This document shows, one piece after another, positions 8,369 through 16,333 of a stretch of 64,000 nucleotides of DNA. Each line of letters starts with the position of its first letter. Position 1 is the stretch's first letter. The stretch covers positions 62,001 through 126,000 of the forward strand of contig NZ_SMKZ01000017.1 in assembly GCF_004349065.1 (NCBI RefSeq), in the 5' to 3' direction. The notes under the pieces are model-generated. The model was not told the origin of the DNA. It made no database searches and saw only the letters and a program-made list of their open reading frames with translations. The translations under genes and the position numbers were made by a program. Source of the stretch: Jiangella asiatica. GTDB taxonomy: Bacteria; Actinomycetota; Actinomycetes; Jiangellales; Jiangellaceae.

Positions 8369-9336
8369 GTCTCGACCTCGACAGCTGCGCCGACAGCCGC
8401 GGCTTCGCGCATCGACAGGACGAGGCCCAGGCTGCGCGCATGGTCCGCGGCCGACGTCGGCACCGGGCCACCGCGGGTGGCGGCGACGAACGTGTGCAGC
8501 ACGGCCGCGAGGTCATTGTCCGGCGGATCCAGCGGCCTCGGGGCGGTGTCGGCGACGACGGCGCCGTCGCGCCGCACGACGAGGTCGCGCAGCTCGATGA
8601 CGCCGTTCTCGCCTCGCAGCGTCCAGTCTCCGTCGTACGGCGTCTCGCCGCCGCGGGCCGCCCAGGTGCCGCGGTAGGTGACGATGGCTCCGTCGTCGAG
8701 ACGCAGCAGCGCAGCGACGTCGGGTTGCCCGTCGTACGTCGTCCAGGGCGGACGCCCACTGGTCGCGGCGAGCACCGACGCATCTTGAGCGGTGAGGTGC
8801 CTGAGAAGGTCGAGGTGGTGGATCGCGAGGTCGTCGAGCAGCGGATGAGGCAGACGGGCCCGCCCGCCGTCGAGGAACTCGCCCCGAGCCACCTCGATCG
8901 AGACCTGGCTCAACCGGCCAAGCGTGGCGAGGTGATGGCGTACCACGGCCACCCATGCTCGCTCTCGGTAGTTCTGACACACCATGACGACGCTCGGCGC
9001 TGTGGCTGCGGTGGAGCACAGCACATCCAGCTCGGCCCGGTCGGCCACGGCCGGTTTCTCGACCAGAACGTGAAGGCCTCGCTCGGCCGCGGTGACGACG
9101 GCGTCGAGGTGCAGCCGCACAGGTAACGTCACGACTACCGCGTCGAGGTCCGGTTGGTCGAGCGCCTGGCGGTAGTCGCCCAAGTGCGCCAACGGGCGCC
9201 CGTCAGGGATGCCGCCGGCCGTCAGGACGACCTCGACGCCCGGCTCCCGGTCGAGCACCGGAAGCCACGTCCGGCCCCAGCGGCCGAGCCCGAGGACGGC
9301 CGTGCGCAGCGGGCGGTGTTCGCGGGTGGCCATCAT
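8365..9336 (-). CDS. Gfo/Idh/MocA-family NAD(P) oxidoreductase
   Basis: About 323 residues from the ATG at 9336; GAGGTGA lies 7 nt upstream, whereas the longer frame has no such site. The N-terminal nucleotide-binding motif TAVLGLGRWGRTW is at about residues 11-23 and the family signature VLVEKPAVADRAEL at about 90. Family members interconvert hydroxy and keto sugars or cyclitols. In combination with the GMC pair and aldo/keto reductase this makes three redox enzymes acting on one imported compound. An ATG at 9333 is an equally possible start. Confidence 0.87.
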   Translation of the reverse strand: MMATREHRPLRTAVLGLGRWGRTWLPVLDREPGVEVVLTAGGIPDGRPLAHLGDYRQALDQPDLDAVVVTLPVRLHLDAVVTAAERGLHVLVEKPAVADRAELDVLCSTAATAPSVVMVCQNYRERAWVAVVRHHLATLGRLSQVSIEVARGEFLDGGRARLPHPLLDDLAIHHLDLLRHLTAQDASVLAATSGRPPWTTYDGQPDVAALLRLDDGAIVTYRGTWAARGGETPYDGDWTLRGENGVIELRDLVVRRDGAVVADTAPRPLDPPDNDLAAVLHTFVAATRGGPVPTSAADHARSLGLVLSMREAAAVGAAVEVET

Positions 9337-9405
9337 CGCGGAGTCACCTCGATTCGATCGGATCGGAACGCGCCCGGACATGAGAGCCATGGCCGGGCGT
9401 CTCGG

Positions 9406-10506
9406 TCAGACAGCGGGGGGCGTCCACCCTTCCGGCGGTGTCAGCACGCCCCGCTCGACCAACATCCGGATCGTTGCGGCGCGGGTGCGCTCCTCGCGCT
9501 GGAGCCAGCCCTCGGCGGGCGGCGCGTCGAGATATTGGTTCTTCGGGTAGATGGGCTGGTCGTAGATCGCCCGGTACTGCTCGGTGCGCAGGTCCTTGAA
9601 CTGGTTGTAGAGGCCGTTCGCTACTCGCGCGCGTCGCAGCGCCTCGATGTCGACGGTCGTGGTCACGAACGAGTCCCCGGTGGTCCATCCCTGCTGACGG
9701 GTCAGGATCTGCCCCCGGGGGCCGACGATCATCGAGTTGCCGCCGAACAGATCCTGCACGCCGCCGTCGTCGCGATGCTCCGGACCGAGGTTGGGTGCGA
9801 CGACGTAAGCCGAGTTGAACATCGCGTGGGCGCGGTTCTGCAGCTCCCACATGCCGTTCTGCACCGAGGGCTCGATCAGTGTCGGACGGATGACGATCTC
9901 CGCGCCGTTCATGGCGAGCCCGCGGACGACCTCCGGATAGACGCCTTCGTGGCAGATGGCGATGCCGATGTTGCCGATCTCGGTACGCGCGACGGGAAAG
10001 ATCGCATCCATGACGTTCCCGTCGCCCTTCTTGGCGATGAACTCGTCCCACACGTCGTGCGGGTTCATGTTGCCGAGCATCCCGCCTTCGTAGGCGTCAC
10101 TCGTGGCCTTGTACCGCTTGTAGACGATCTCGCCCGACGGATCGATGACGAACGCGACGTTGAAGTAGCGGTCCGGGAAGTCGGGGTCGGCGACCATGTA
10201 CAACTCGGCCGCGATGTACGTGTCGAGCTGGACCGCCTTTTTCGCCAGTTCGTCGGTCTCCGGGCCGGGGATCGTCATCGCGAAATGCTTCTCCTGCGCC
10301 CGGTTGCCAGGAGTGTTGGCGATCAGGCCCTGGATCGCCATTTCGGGGATGACCACGAGACGGACCGGAGCGCCCTCCCAGGCACCCACCATGACAGCGG
10401 TATCGATGAAGTCGTTGATTCTCTGCACGTTGCGGAGGGCGTCGCCAGGCTGCTTGACGGTGAACGTCCGCGGGGACACGGCGACGACGGCATACGGGTC
10501 GATCAC
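9406..10506 (-). CDS. Nitrilase-superfamily amidohydrolase
   Basis: 366 residues. The superfamily triad is present: Glu55 in VVIPEMAIQG, a Lys at 130 or 133 (IVYKRYKATSD) and Cys185 in IGIAICHEGVYPE. Length and the NAEIVIRPT-type block fit the aliphatic amidase/formamidase-like branch rather than true nitrilases, but the branch cannot be fixed by eye. It is intracellular with no signal peptide. Lying between the binding protein gene and the redox genes, it suggests the imported compound carries an amide or nitrile, or that the pathway releases one. Confidence 0.85.
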   Translation of the reverse strand: MIDPYAVVAVSPRTFTVKQPGDALRNVQRINDFIDTAVMVGAWEGAPVRLVVIPEMAIQGLIANTPGNRAQEKHFAMTIPGPETDELAKKAVQLDTYIAAELYMVADPDFPDRYFNVAFVIDPSGEIVYKRYKATSDAYEGGMLGNMNPHDVWDEFIAKKGDGNVMDAIFPVARTEIGNIGIAICHEGVYPEVVRGLAMNGAEIVIRPTLIEPSVQNGMWELQNRAHAMFNSAYVVAPNLGPEHRDDGGVQDLFGGNSMIVGPRGQILTRQQGWTTGDSFVTTTVDIEALRRARVANGLYNQFKDLRTEQYRAIYDQPIYPKNQYLDAPPAEGWLQREERTRAATIRMLVERGVLTPPEGWTPPAV

Positions 10507-10545
10507 GGGACTTCTCCTTCGTTCGAGGACTGTTCGGAACGGCCG

Positions 10546-11577
10546 TCAGAACGGCCGGCTGGGGTCGTAGAACTCGGCCGCGTTCTCCGGGACGGCCAGG
10601 AAGGTATCGATCCACATCTCCCCGTCCGGGCACACGGAGTCCTGGGACTCGCCTTGGGCGGCGGCGACGGCGGTCTCGACGGCGACCTGACCCTGCCGGT
10701 ACGGCTCGTTGGAAGCGTCGGCCTGCACCGGGCCGTTCGGGTTGTCGATCAGCTCCTTGACGACGGACATCTGGCCGTCATAGGTGCCGATGATCACTTG
10801 ATCGAGGATTCCGGCGTCGCTCAGCCCCTGCTTGATCCCAGGGAGCATGACGTCGCTGAGGCTCAGCACGACCTGGAGATCAGGGTTCGCGGTGGCGATG
10901 TCGCGCACGGGCGCCAGCGCGCGGTCCGGCAACCACTCGCCGTAGCGGATCGGCAACCACTCGATGTCGCCGCCATAGCTCTCGAACCCCTCGACGACCC
11001 CTTCGTTGCGCAGGTCGGTGACGGTCTCGCCCGAGTAGCCGCCGATCACCACGGCTTTGACCTTCGCGCCGCCGAACCGCTCGTCCGCGACCTTCGCAAT
11101 GGCTTCCCCGAGCCCTTGGGCGACCGCCGGCTGGTCCTCGGCGACGTAGCAGAACTGCTGCGACGCGAGTTCGTCGGACAGGTTGGAGTTGACGACCACG
11201 AGCGGGACGTCCGCCTGAGTCACGGCAGACACCGCCGGCGCCACGCCAGTGGGGTCCTGCGGGTTCATGATGACGACGTCGGCTCCCTGTGTGAGCAGGG
11301 TCTGGACGTCGGAGTTCTGCTTGACCGTGTCGCCGCCGGCGTCGGTGACGATGACCTCGGCGCCGAGTTCCTGCGCCTTGTCCTCCGCACCCTGCAGCAG
11401 GGTGGCCCACCAGTCGCTTCCGGCCAGCCGGCGCTGGGAGAAGCCGATGGTGATCGACGCGTCACCGCTCGCTCCGTCGCCACCTGATCCGCCGCTCCGG
11501 ACACCGGAGCACGCGGTTAGCGCGAGCCCGGTCGTCAGCACGACGGCAACCGTTCGCGTCTTTGCGAGCTTGCTCAT
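10546..11577 (-). CDS. Sugar ABC transporter substrate-binding lipoprotein (RbsB-like)
   Basis: 343 residues from the ATG at 11577 (AAAGGA 8 nt upstream; the longer upstream frame lacks signal features). A lipoprotein signal ends in LALTACSG with the lipid-modified Cys at about 25. The mature part is a type-1 (Periplasmic_binding_4) sugar-binding fold, with ITIGFSQRRLAGSDWWATL near the start and NPDLQVVLSLSD later. It pairs with the downstream-encoded RbsC- and RbsA-like components to import a monosaccharide-like compound. Confidence 0.9.
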   Translation of the reverse strand: MSKLAKTRTVAVVLTTGLALTACSGVRSGGSGGDGASGDASITIGFSQRRLAGSDWWATLLQGAEDKAQELGAEVIVTDAGGDTVKQNSDVQTLLTQGADVVIMNPQDPTGVAPAVSAVTQADVPLVVVNSNLSDELASQQFCYVAEDQPAVAQGLGEAIAKVADERFGGAKVKAVVIGGYSGETVTDLRNEGVVEGFESYGGDIEWLPIRYGEWLPDRALAPVRDIATANPDLQVVLSLSDVMLPGIKQGLSDAGILDQVIIGTYDGQMSVVKELIDNPNGPVQADASNEPYRQGQVAVETAVAAAQGESQDSVCPDGEMWIDTFLAVPENAAEFYDPSRPF

Positions 11578-11709
11578 GATCGGTCCTTTCCCGTGGTCGA
11601 GCGAAGGTGTGGTCCGGCGGTCTCGTACGTGCCGAGTCCGTCGGCCGACGGATGGTTGCGTGAGGCTGCGGGCACGACGCATCGCGGGTGTCGGGTCGTC
11701 GCGGTGGCA

Positions 11710-12852
11710 TCAGTGGCCGGTTCGTCGCGGCGTGGTCTGCTGGGCGGCAGCGTCGGACGGAGTCGGCGCATCGTCGTTCGCGGCGGTGAGGCCCGAGCCC
11801 ATGAGACCCGAGCGCTCTCCGGCCGGCGGCCGGCGCAGGAAGCCAGCCGCGCCCTGCCGGAGGCGCTGGATGCCATTGCCCGACGTGAGGAACACCGCGA
11901 GCAGGATTACCAGGCCCCGGATCACCAACTGCGGCTCGGACTGAATGCCCACGAGGTTCATGATGTTGCCGATCATTCCGATGATCAGCGCGCCCAAGAC
12001 GGTCGAGATCGGGTCGCCGGTACCGCCGAACAACGAGGTGCCGCCGACGACGGCCGCGGCGATGGAGTCCAGCTCGTAGCCCTGACCGACCAGCGAAGAA
12101 CCCTGCGACAGCCTGCCCGCCAGCATGAGGCCGGCGAGGCCGGCGAGGAATCCCGATGTGACGTAGGCCAGCACGGTATCCCGATTGACCGGCAGACCGG
12201 ACAGACGGGCCGCCTCGGGATTGCCACCCAGGGCGTAGAGGCGCCGCCCGATCGGGCTGAACTTCATCGCAAACGCGGCGGCGAGTGTGACGACGAGAGC
12301 GATGAGCACGACGTTGGGGAGCGCGCCGGTGCGGCCGCCGAAAAGCTGCATGAACTGCTGGTTGCTGATCACGATGAGTGTGCCGACCTGGACGATGAAG
12401 GCCACACCTCGTGCGATCGACATCATGGCCAACGTCGCGACGAACGGGGTGATGCGCGCGTACACGACCATGACGCCATTGACCAGGCCGGCCAGGGCGC
12501 ACGACAGCAAGGCGACGACGATGGTCGCGACGACGCCGACGCCCTGCCGAAGGAGGACGGCCGCGATGACGGTCGACAGCGCCGCGATCGATCCGACCGA
12601 CAGATCGATGCCACGGGTCACGATGACGATGAACTGCGCGACGCCGAGCACGGCGACTACCGCCGCGGCTACGGCGATGTTCTCGAGGTTGCGCGCGGTG
12701 AGGAAGTACGGCGAGGCCAGGGTGCCGACCACGCCGACGGCCAGGAACACCAGCAAGAGGTAGGCCTGCGGGCCCGGCCGAGGGATGAACCTGCGCCGCG
12801 GCCGGGCTGTGGGGGAGGGCGCGGTCGGTGTATTGAGGGTCTTGGACATCAT
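11710..12852 (-). CDS. Sugar ABC transporter permease (RbsC-like)
   Basis: 380 residues of the branched/ribose-type permease family, with eight or more hydrophobic segments. The family motifs GGNPEAARLSGLPV (cytoplasmic coupling loop, about 225-240) and AAAVVGGTSLFGGTGD (about 280) are clear. A proline/arginine-rich N-terminal tail and a hydrophilic C-terminal tail (about 330-380) are unremarkable. It lies 21 nt downstream of the ATPase gene. Confidence 0.9.
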   Translation of the reverse strand: MMSKTLNTPTAPSPTARPRRRFIPRPGPQAYLLLVFLAVGVVGTLASPYFLTARNLENIAVAAAVVAVLGVAQFIVIVTRGIDLSVGSIAALSTVIAAVLLRQGVGVVATIVVALLSCALAGLVNGVMVVYARITPFVATLAMMSIARGVAFIVQVGTLIVISNQQFMQLFGGRTGALPNVVLIALVVTLAAAFAMKFSPIGRRLYALGGNPEAARLSGLPVNRDTVLAYVTSGFLAGLAGLMLAGRLSQGSSLVGQGYELDSIAAAVVGGTSLFGGTGDPISTVLGALIIGMIGNIMNLVGIQSEPQLVIRGLVILLAVFLTSGNGIQRLRQGAAGFLRRPPAGERSGLMGSGLTAANDDAPTPSDAAAQQTTPRRTGH

Positions 12853-12873
12853 CGTCTCCGGAAGGTGGTCGGC

Positions 12874-14382
12874 TCAGCGCAGGTGCGCCAGGAAGCCGTC
12901 GTGGTCAGCCTGGATCTGGTCGTGGTCCATTTCGGCAACGATGCGTCCGTTGGACAGGACGAGCACGCGGTCGCACAGCGCGGCCTCGGACACTTCGGAC
13001 GTCACGACCACAGCTGCTCCGCCGCCACGCAGATGCCGCCGGATCAGCCGGTAGATCTCCTCTTTGGCGGCGACGTCGACGCCGCGGGTCGGTTCGGCGA
13101 GCAGGAGCACACGGCTGTCCCTTGTGAGCCATCTGGCCAGCAGCACCTTCTGCTGATTTCCTCCGCTCATGGTGCGCACGCGCTGGTCGACCGAACTGCA
13201 CTTGATCTGGAGTTCTTCGACGAAGCGCCGGGCGTGTGCCGCTTCACGGCGCCCCTGCAGCATCGAGAAGCTGGTGAACCGGTCGATGGACGCGAGTGTC
13301 ATGTTCTTCATGGCGCTCATGTCCAGGACGAGGCCCTGCGTCTTGCGGTCCTCCGGGATCAGCCCGATGCCGTGCGCGATGGACTTGCGCGGCTTGTTCG
13401 GCGGGACGGTACGACCGGCCACGATCGTCCTGCCGGACGTCACCGGCCGGATGCCGAAGATGCACTCGGCGAGCTCGTTCTGGCCGGCACCGAGCAGACC
13501 GGTCACCCCCAGGACCTCGCCGCGACGCACCTGGAAGCTGCACGGCTGGAGCCGCGCACCGTCGGTGACCCCGTCGACCTCGAGCACGACGTCCTGCTGG
13601 GCGACGCCGCCGAGTTTGCCTTCCGCGCCCTCGGCCGCCGCGGCGGCAAGCGAGTTCTCGTACCGGTCTCCGACCATCGCCCGGACGATCTCGTGGTGTG
13701 GCGGCGGCCGGTCGAAGCGCGTCACCTTGCGGCCGTCACGCAGCACCTCGACGCTGTCGCAGACGCCCGTGACCTCGTCGAGGCGGTGCGAGATGAAGAT
13801 CAGGCCGACCCCATCGCGGGCCAGATCCCGCATCAGCGAGAGCAGGGCCTCGACATCTCGCGGCGGCAGCGTCGTGGTCGGCTCGTCGAGCAGGAGCATC
13901 GCCGGTTCGCTCTTGAGCGCCTTGGCGATCTCGACCAACTGCTGCTTGGCGATCGAGAGGTCGGCCACCCGTGTGTGCACGTCCACGTCGGCGCCGAGAC
14001 GGCCGAGCAGCCGGCGGGCAACCGTCTCCAGCCCCCGTCTCCGAACGACCATGCCTCGCCTGCGGAAATCGTCGAGAAAGATGTTGTCGAGGACGGTCAT
14101 CTGCGGCACCAGGCTCAGTTCCTGGTAGATCGTGCAGATGCCCGCCTGGCGCGCGGCGTGAGGTGTCGCGAGCCCCTGCACCTCGCCGCCGACGGCGATG
14201 CCGCCGCCATCGGGTTGCTCGGCACCGGAGAGGATCTTCACCAACGTCGACTTGCCCGCGCCGTTCGCTCCGCACAAGCCGACGACTTCGCCCTCAGCCA
14301 CCCTCAGATCCACCCCGCGCAGGGCCTGCACGCCGGGATAGGACTTGTGGATCCCGGTCACCTCGAGCGCCGAGTTCGCCAT
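12874..14382 (-). CDS. Sugar ABC transporter ATPase with two nucleotide-binding domains (RbsA-like)
   Basis: About 502 residues from the ATG at 14382, which has AGGAGGT 8 nt upstream. The first domain has Walker A GANGAGKS (about 35) and Walker B LLLDEPTTTLPP. The second has the degenerate P-loop typical of RbsA (TGLLGAGQNELAE) and signature MSGGNQQKVLLARW. Its Walker B reads LLLAEPTRGVD, with Ala where RbsA proteins normally have Asp, so the second site may be weaker than usual. It is the first gene of the operon and has a 500-bp leader with two LacI-type palindromes. Confidence 0.9.
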   Translation of the reverse strand: MANSALEVTGIHKSYPGVQALRGVDLRVAEGEVVGLCGANGAGKSTLVKILSGAEQPDGGGIAVGGEVQGLATPHAARQAGICTIYQELSLVPQMTVLDNIFLDDFRRRGMVVRRRGLETVARRLLGRLGADVDVHTRVADLSIAKQQLVEIAKALKSEPAMLLLDEPTTTLPPRDVEALLSLMRDLARDGVGLIFISHRLDEVTGVCDSVEVLRDGRKVTRFDRPPPHHEIVRAMVGDRYENSLAAAAAEGAEGKLGGVAQQDVVLEVDGVTDGARLQPCSFQVRRGEVLGVTGLLGAGQNELAECIFGIRPVTSGRTIVAGRTVPPNKPRKSIAHGIGLIPEDRKTQGLVLDMSAMKNMTLASIDRFTSFSMLQGRREAAHARRFVEELQIKCSSVDQRVRTMSGGNQQKVLLARWLTRDSRVLLLAEPTRGVDVAAKEEIYRLIRRHLRGGGAAVVVTSEVSEAALCDRVLVLSNGRIVAEMDHDQIQADHDGFLAHLR

Positions 14383-14425
14383 GCCCGTCGACCTCCTGCC
14401 GAGCCACATCGCTCGTCGGTCCTGA

Positions 14426-14441
14426 TTGGTAGCGCTATCAA
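14426..14441. promoter_or_regulatory. LacI-family operator, proximal copy
   Basis: TTGGTAGCGCTATCAA is a near-perfect inverted repeat around the central CG of GCGC, the typical LacI/GalR operator form, 44 bp upstream of the ATPase start. A second copy lies about 200 bp further upstream. Likely bound by one of the two LacI proteins of this locus (inference). Confidence 0.7.
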
Positions 14442-14624
14442 CGTGCCACACCGAGCACCTGTCCTGCAAGACCCCGAATGGCCTCCAGTTCGGGTTCGTG
14501 CATAGCGTCGACTCATGAATGGAGTGCCCGTTGAGCGGTTGACCAGCGTCGATGAGAGTTCGAGAGAGCCCGGTGGATGGCTAGGATCAGTCGGGCAGGG
14601 CAACTTGCATGAGCGTCGAGACAC

Positions 14625-14639
14625 TTGGTAGCGCTAACA
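14625..14639. promoter_or_regulatory. LacI-family operator, distal copy
   Basis: TTGGTAGCGCTAACA shares TTGGTAGCGCTA with the proximal site and keeps the central GCGC palindrome. The centre-to-centre spacing is about 199 bp, which would allow DNA looping. Confidence 0.65.
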
Positions 14640-14641
14640 GG

Positions 14642-14905
14642 ATGTCGGTGGGAAGCGCATGTCGTGGGATTCGGTGCGACAGCCGAGGCTGCCACCGCGT
14701 CCGGCGGGCGGCTACGAACGCCGTAGGCGCTTCCGTCGTGGCCGGCTCGACCAGCGTCGATGACTGCTTGAACGTGTCCGACTGTGAGCGACGATGTCCG
14801 GCCACCTACGGCCATGGTTTGGCGAGTACGTGTCCGAGTCCGCCCGTCGGCCCTTATTCGCTTGCATGGCAGCAGGTCAGAGCGAGTCCGCCTACTGACG
14901 GCAAA
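14642..14905. other. Non-coding stretch between distal operator and tRNA repeat
   Basis: No gene, repeat or RNA structure was recognised here. It forms the right end of the catabolic island and may hold the rest of an attachment region. Confidence 0.4.
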
Positions 14906-14954
14906 CCGCTCTCTCAAGGCGGTAGCGCAGGTTCGAATCCCGTCGGGGCCACCA
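14906..14954 (+). pseudogene. tRNA-Glu(CTC) 3' fragment, right copy of the att-like repeat
   Basis: Contains an anticodon stem-loop (CCGCT-CTCTCAA-GGCGG), variable and T-arm, and a 3' end with encoded CCA (GGGGCCACCA). The acceptor 5' strand and D-arm are missing: nothing like GGCCCCG lies 25-45 nt upstream. Positions 14911-14948 match 2415-2452 with one mismatch. Best read as the displaced 3' end of the tRNA-Glu gene left by a site-specific integration. Confidence 0.8.
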
Positions 14955-14960
14955 GTGGTA

Positions 14961-15007
14961 GATCGCCTCTCACCTGCTATAACGCGGGCGAGGGGCGATC
15001 TTGTTCT
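14961..15007 (+). terminator. Terminator hairpin after the tRNA-Glu fragment
   Basis: The arms GATCGCCTCTCACCTGC and GCGGGCGAGGGGCGATC pair with two wobbles and one mismatch, followed by TTGTTCT. It corresponds in sequence and spacing to the terminator at 2464-2505, so the tRNA end and terminator were duplicated or acquired together. Confidence 0.7.
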
Positions 15008-15037
15008 GTCCGGTTGTCAACGGCTCTGAATGGCTCG

Positions 15038-15169
15038 CTACGGGTATCTGTGCCATATGCGTGCCCAAGATTCTTTCCGCTCTGGGAGCCGGCCCAACGC
15101 TTGCTCGATCTTCGCCCGGTGTCGGTCTGCGTCGCCGTCGATGCACTTGGCGTAGATGGTGTGACCAGG
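15038..15169 (-). pseudogene. Tyrosine recombinase (integrase) C-terminal remnant
   Basis: The minus-strand frame ending at the TAG at 15038-15040 reads TIYAKCIDGDADRHRAK then IEQALGRLPERKESWAR. IYAKCIDG matches the catalytic-tyrosine block at the end of actinobacterial phage/ICE integrases (VYAKCIDG), and the acidic-basic helix after it also fits. Only about 43 residues remain; upstream it is joined in another frame to a transfer-protein remnant. It points toward and stops 84 bp from the tRNA repeat, which is where an integrase gene normally sits. Confidence 0.7.
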
Positions 15170-15651
15170 CCGCTGGTCTCGGTGCCGGACGGGTCGGCGC
15201 CGGCGAGGAAGACGTTTGCGTAGTCGCGGGGGCTCAGCCCGGAGGCGGTGTCCCAGGTGAACAGGGCCTCGGCGACCGCTTGGGCGTACACCAGCGGCTG
15301 GTTGGTGTTCGGCAGCGCCGGCAGGTCTTGCCCACTGCCCCTGATCTCAAGGTCGGGCGTGGCGCTCGGTTCGGGCGTGGTGGTCTGTGCCGTGTTGGGG
15401 ACCTACTCGAGCGTCAGAGCTGGGTCGGTCTCCTCCGGAGCGCCGGCCAGTCCGTACAGGGCGGCGAGGACGACGGCCACAACCGCGACGGCGACGGTGG
15501 CTACGACGGCCGTCCGGCGCCGGGCGGAGAGAGTGGATCGCGAGCTGGTGAGATTCACCGGGCGTAGGCATCCGGAGTGTGTAGCCGGTTCCACGGCAGT
15601 TCCACGCACGGTCATGGTCTTGCCGTCTTGCGGTCGGCACGATCGGAGCAC
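15170..15651 (-). pseudogene. Conjugative-element membrane protein, interrupted by an amber codon and truncated
   Basis: One minus-strand frame runs from 15651 with a basic stretch, a membrane segment (AVVATVAVAVVAVVLAALYG) and then GAPEETDPALTLE followed by TAG at 15403-15405. The same frame continues after the stop with PLVYAQAVAEALFTWDTASG and ADPSGTETSGLV. This layout (RRR, one membrane segment, then A-x-ALFxWDT and ADPSGxETxGL) matches small membrane proteins encoded beside transfer genes in Streptomyces-type conjugative elements. Homology is lost after GLVT, where the integrase remnant begins in another frame. Confidence 0.6.
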
Positions 15652-15720
15652 GGCTCACGAGACCGAGCGTGCGTGGCGGCTCGTCGGGCTTGACCGGACA
15701 ACGGAAACGGTGAGGTACCA

Positions 15721-15895
15721 GATGTTGCGTCGTGACACTGAGTACGTGCTGGTCTGGAACGCGCGGGGCCATTGCTGGCTTGCGCGGCCGGTGAAGCATG
15801 AGGGCGACGTCCTGGTGCCGATCGGGAGCGCAGTGACGGCGGTCGAACTGCCGGTGTGGACTGGCCGGCCAGGTGACTCGGGGGCGGAGGAGTGA
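15721..15895 (+). CDS. Small hypothetical protein upstream of the RiPP operon
   Basis: 57 residues from ATG at 15721 with GGTGAGGT 6 nt upstream. The sequence starts MLRRDTEYVLVWNARGHCWL and has a beta-strand-rich look; no family is recognised. It lies about 190 bp upstream of the precursor gene in the same orientation, so it could belong to the RiPP locus. An upstream extension of the frame exists but has no plausible start signal. Confidence 0.4.
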
Positions 15896-16087
15896 GCACC
15901 GGCGTCGTGCCGCGGCGCTACGCGCTGCGCCGGCATCGCGACCCGCCAGCGGTGCCCGGCGCCGGATCGTGGCGCACGGACCTAGTACCCGAGTGGTTCG
16001 GCGATGTTGGCGTGGTGCAGCGAGCAGCGCGCGAAGCGCGCCCGAAGCCCTGGTGATCAACGACAACGAGCAGAAGGACACACGACG

Positions 16088-16333
16088 ATGAGCGACCACG
16101 ACCTCATGAACGAATCTGCTGAGGCGCTACTACAGCCCTATGGGATGCGGTTCCTGCAGGCACCTCGTCGGGCGGCCCAGGGGCGTCCGGATGGTGTTCA
16201 CTACAGCTCCGAGCTGCAGCTGACTGTCGGCGCGGACGGGAACCCCTGGAAGACCGACGCGATGGCCTCCGAGACGTCGACGAACAATGACGGTAATCAG
16301 TCCGGCGAAGACACCAATACCGATCCATGGTGA
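16088..16333 (+). CDS. ATP-grasp-modified RiPP precursor peptide
   Basis: 81 residues from ATG at 16088 (AAGGA upstream). It has the two-part build of the actinobacterial ATP-grasp-modified RiPP family: a conserved leader block LLQPYGMRFLQAPR (residues 14-27) and a C-terminal tail rich in Thr, Asn, Asp and Glu (about 57-81, with NNDGNQSGEDTNTD). The tail supplies acceptor hydroxyl and carboxyl groups for the macrolactone links made by the ligase, and Asp residues for the methyltransferase. Its stop overlaps the ligase start (ATGGTGA). Inference: the product is a graspetide, possibly aspartimide-modified. Confidence 0.85.
   Translation: MSDHDLMNESAEALLQPYGMRFLQAPRRAAQGRPDGVHYSSELQLTVGADGNPWKTDAMASETSTNNDGNQSGEDTNTDPW

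Noticed and set aside
9154-14505. Plus-strand open frames of 777 and 970 codons
   Set aside because: Antisense to the nitrilase, binding protein, permease and ATPase genes; composition is Arg/Asp/His-rich as expected of a shadow frame.
14906-14954. A second functional tRNA-Glu
   Set aside because: Anticodon and T arms and even CCA are present, but the acceptor 5' strand and D-arm are missing.
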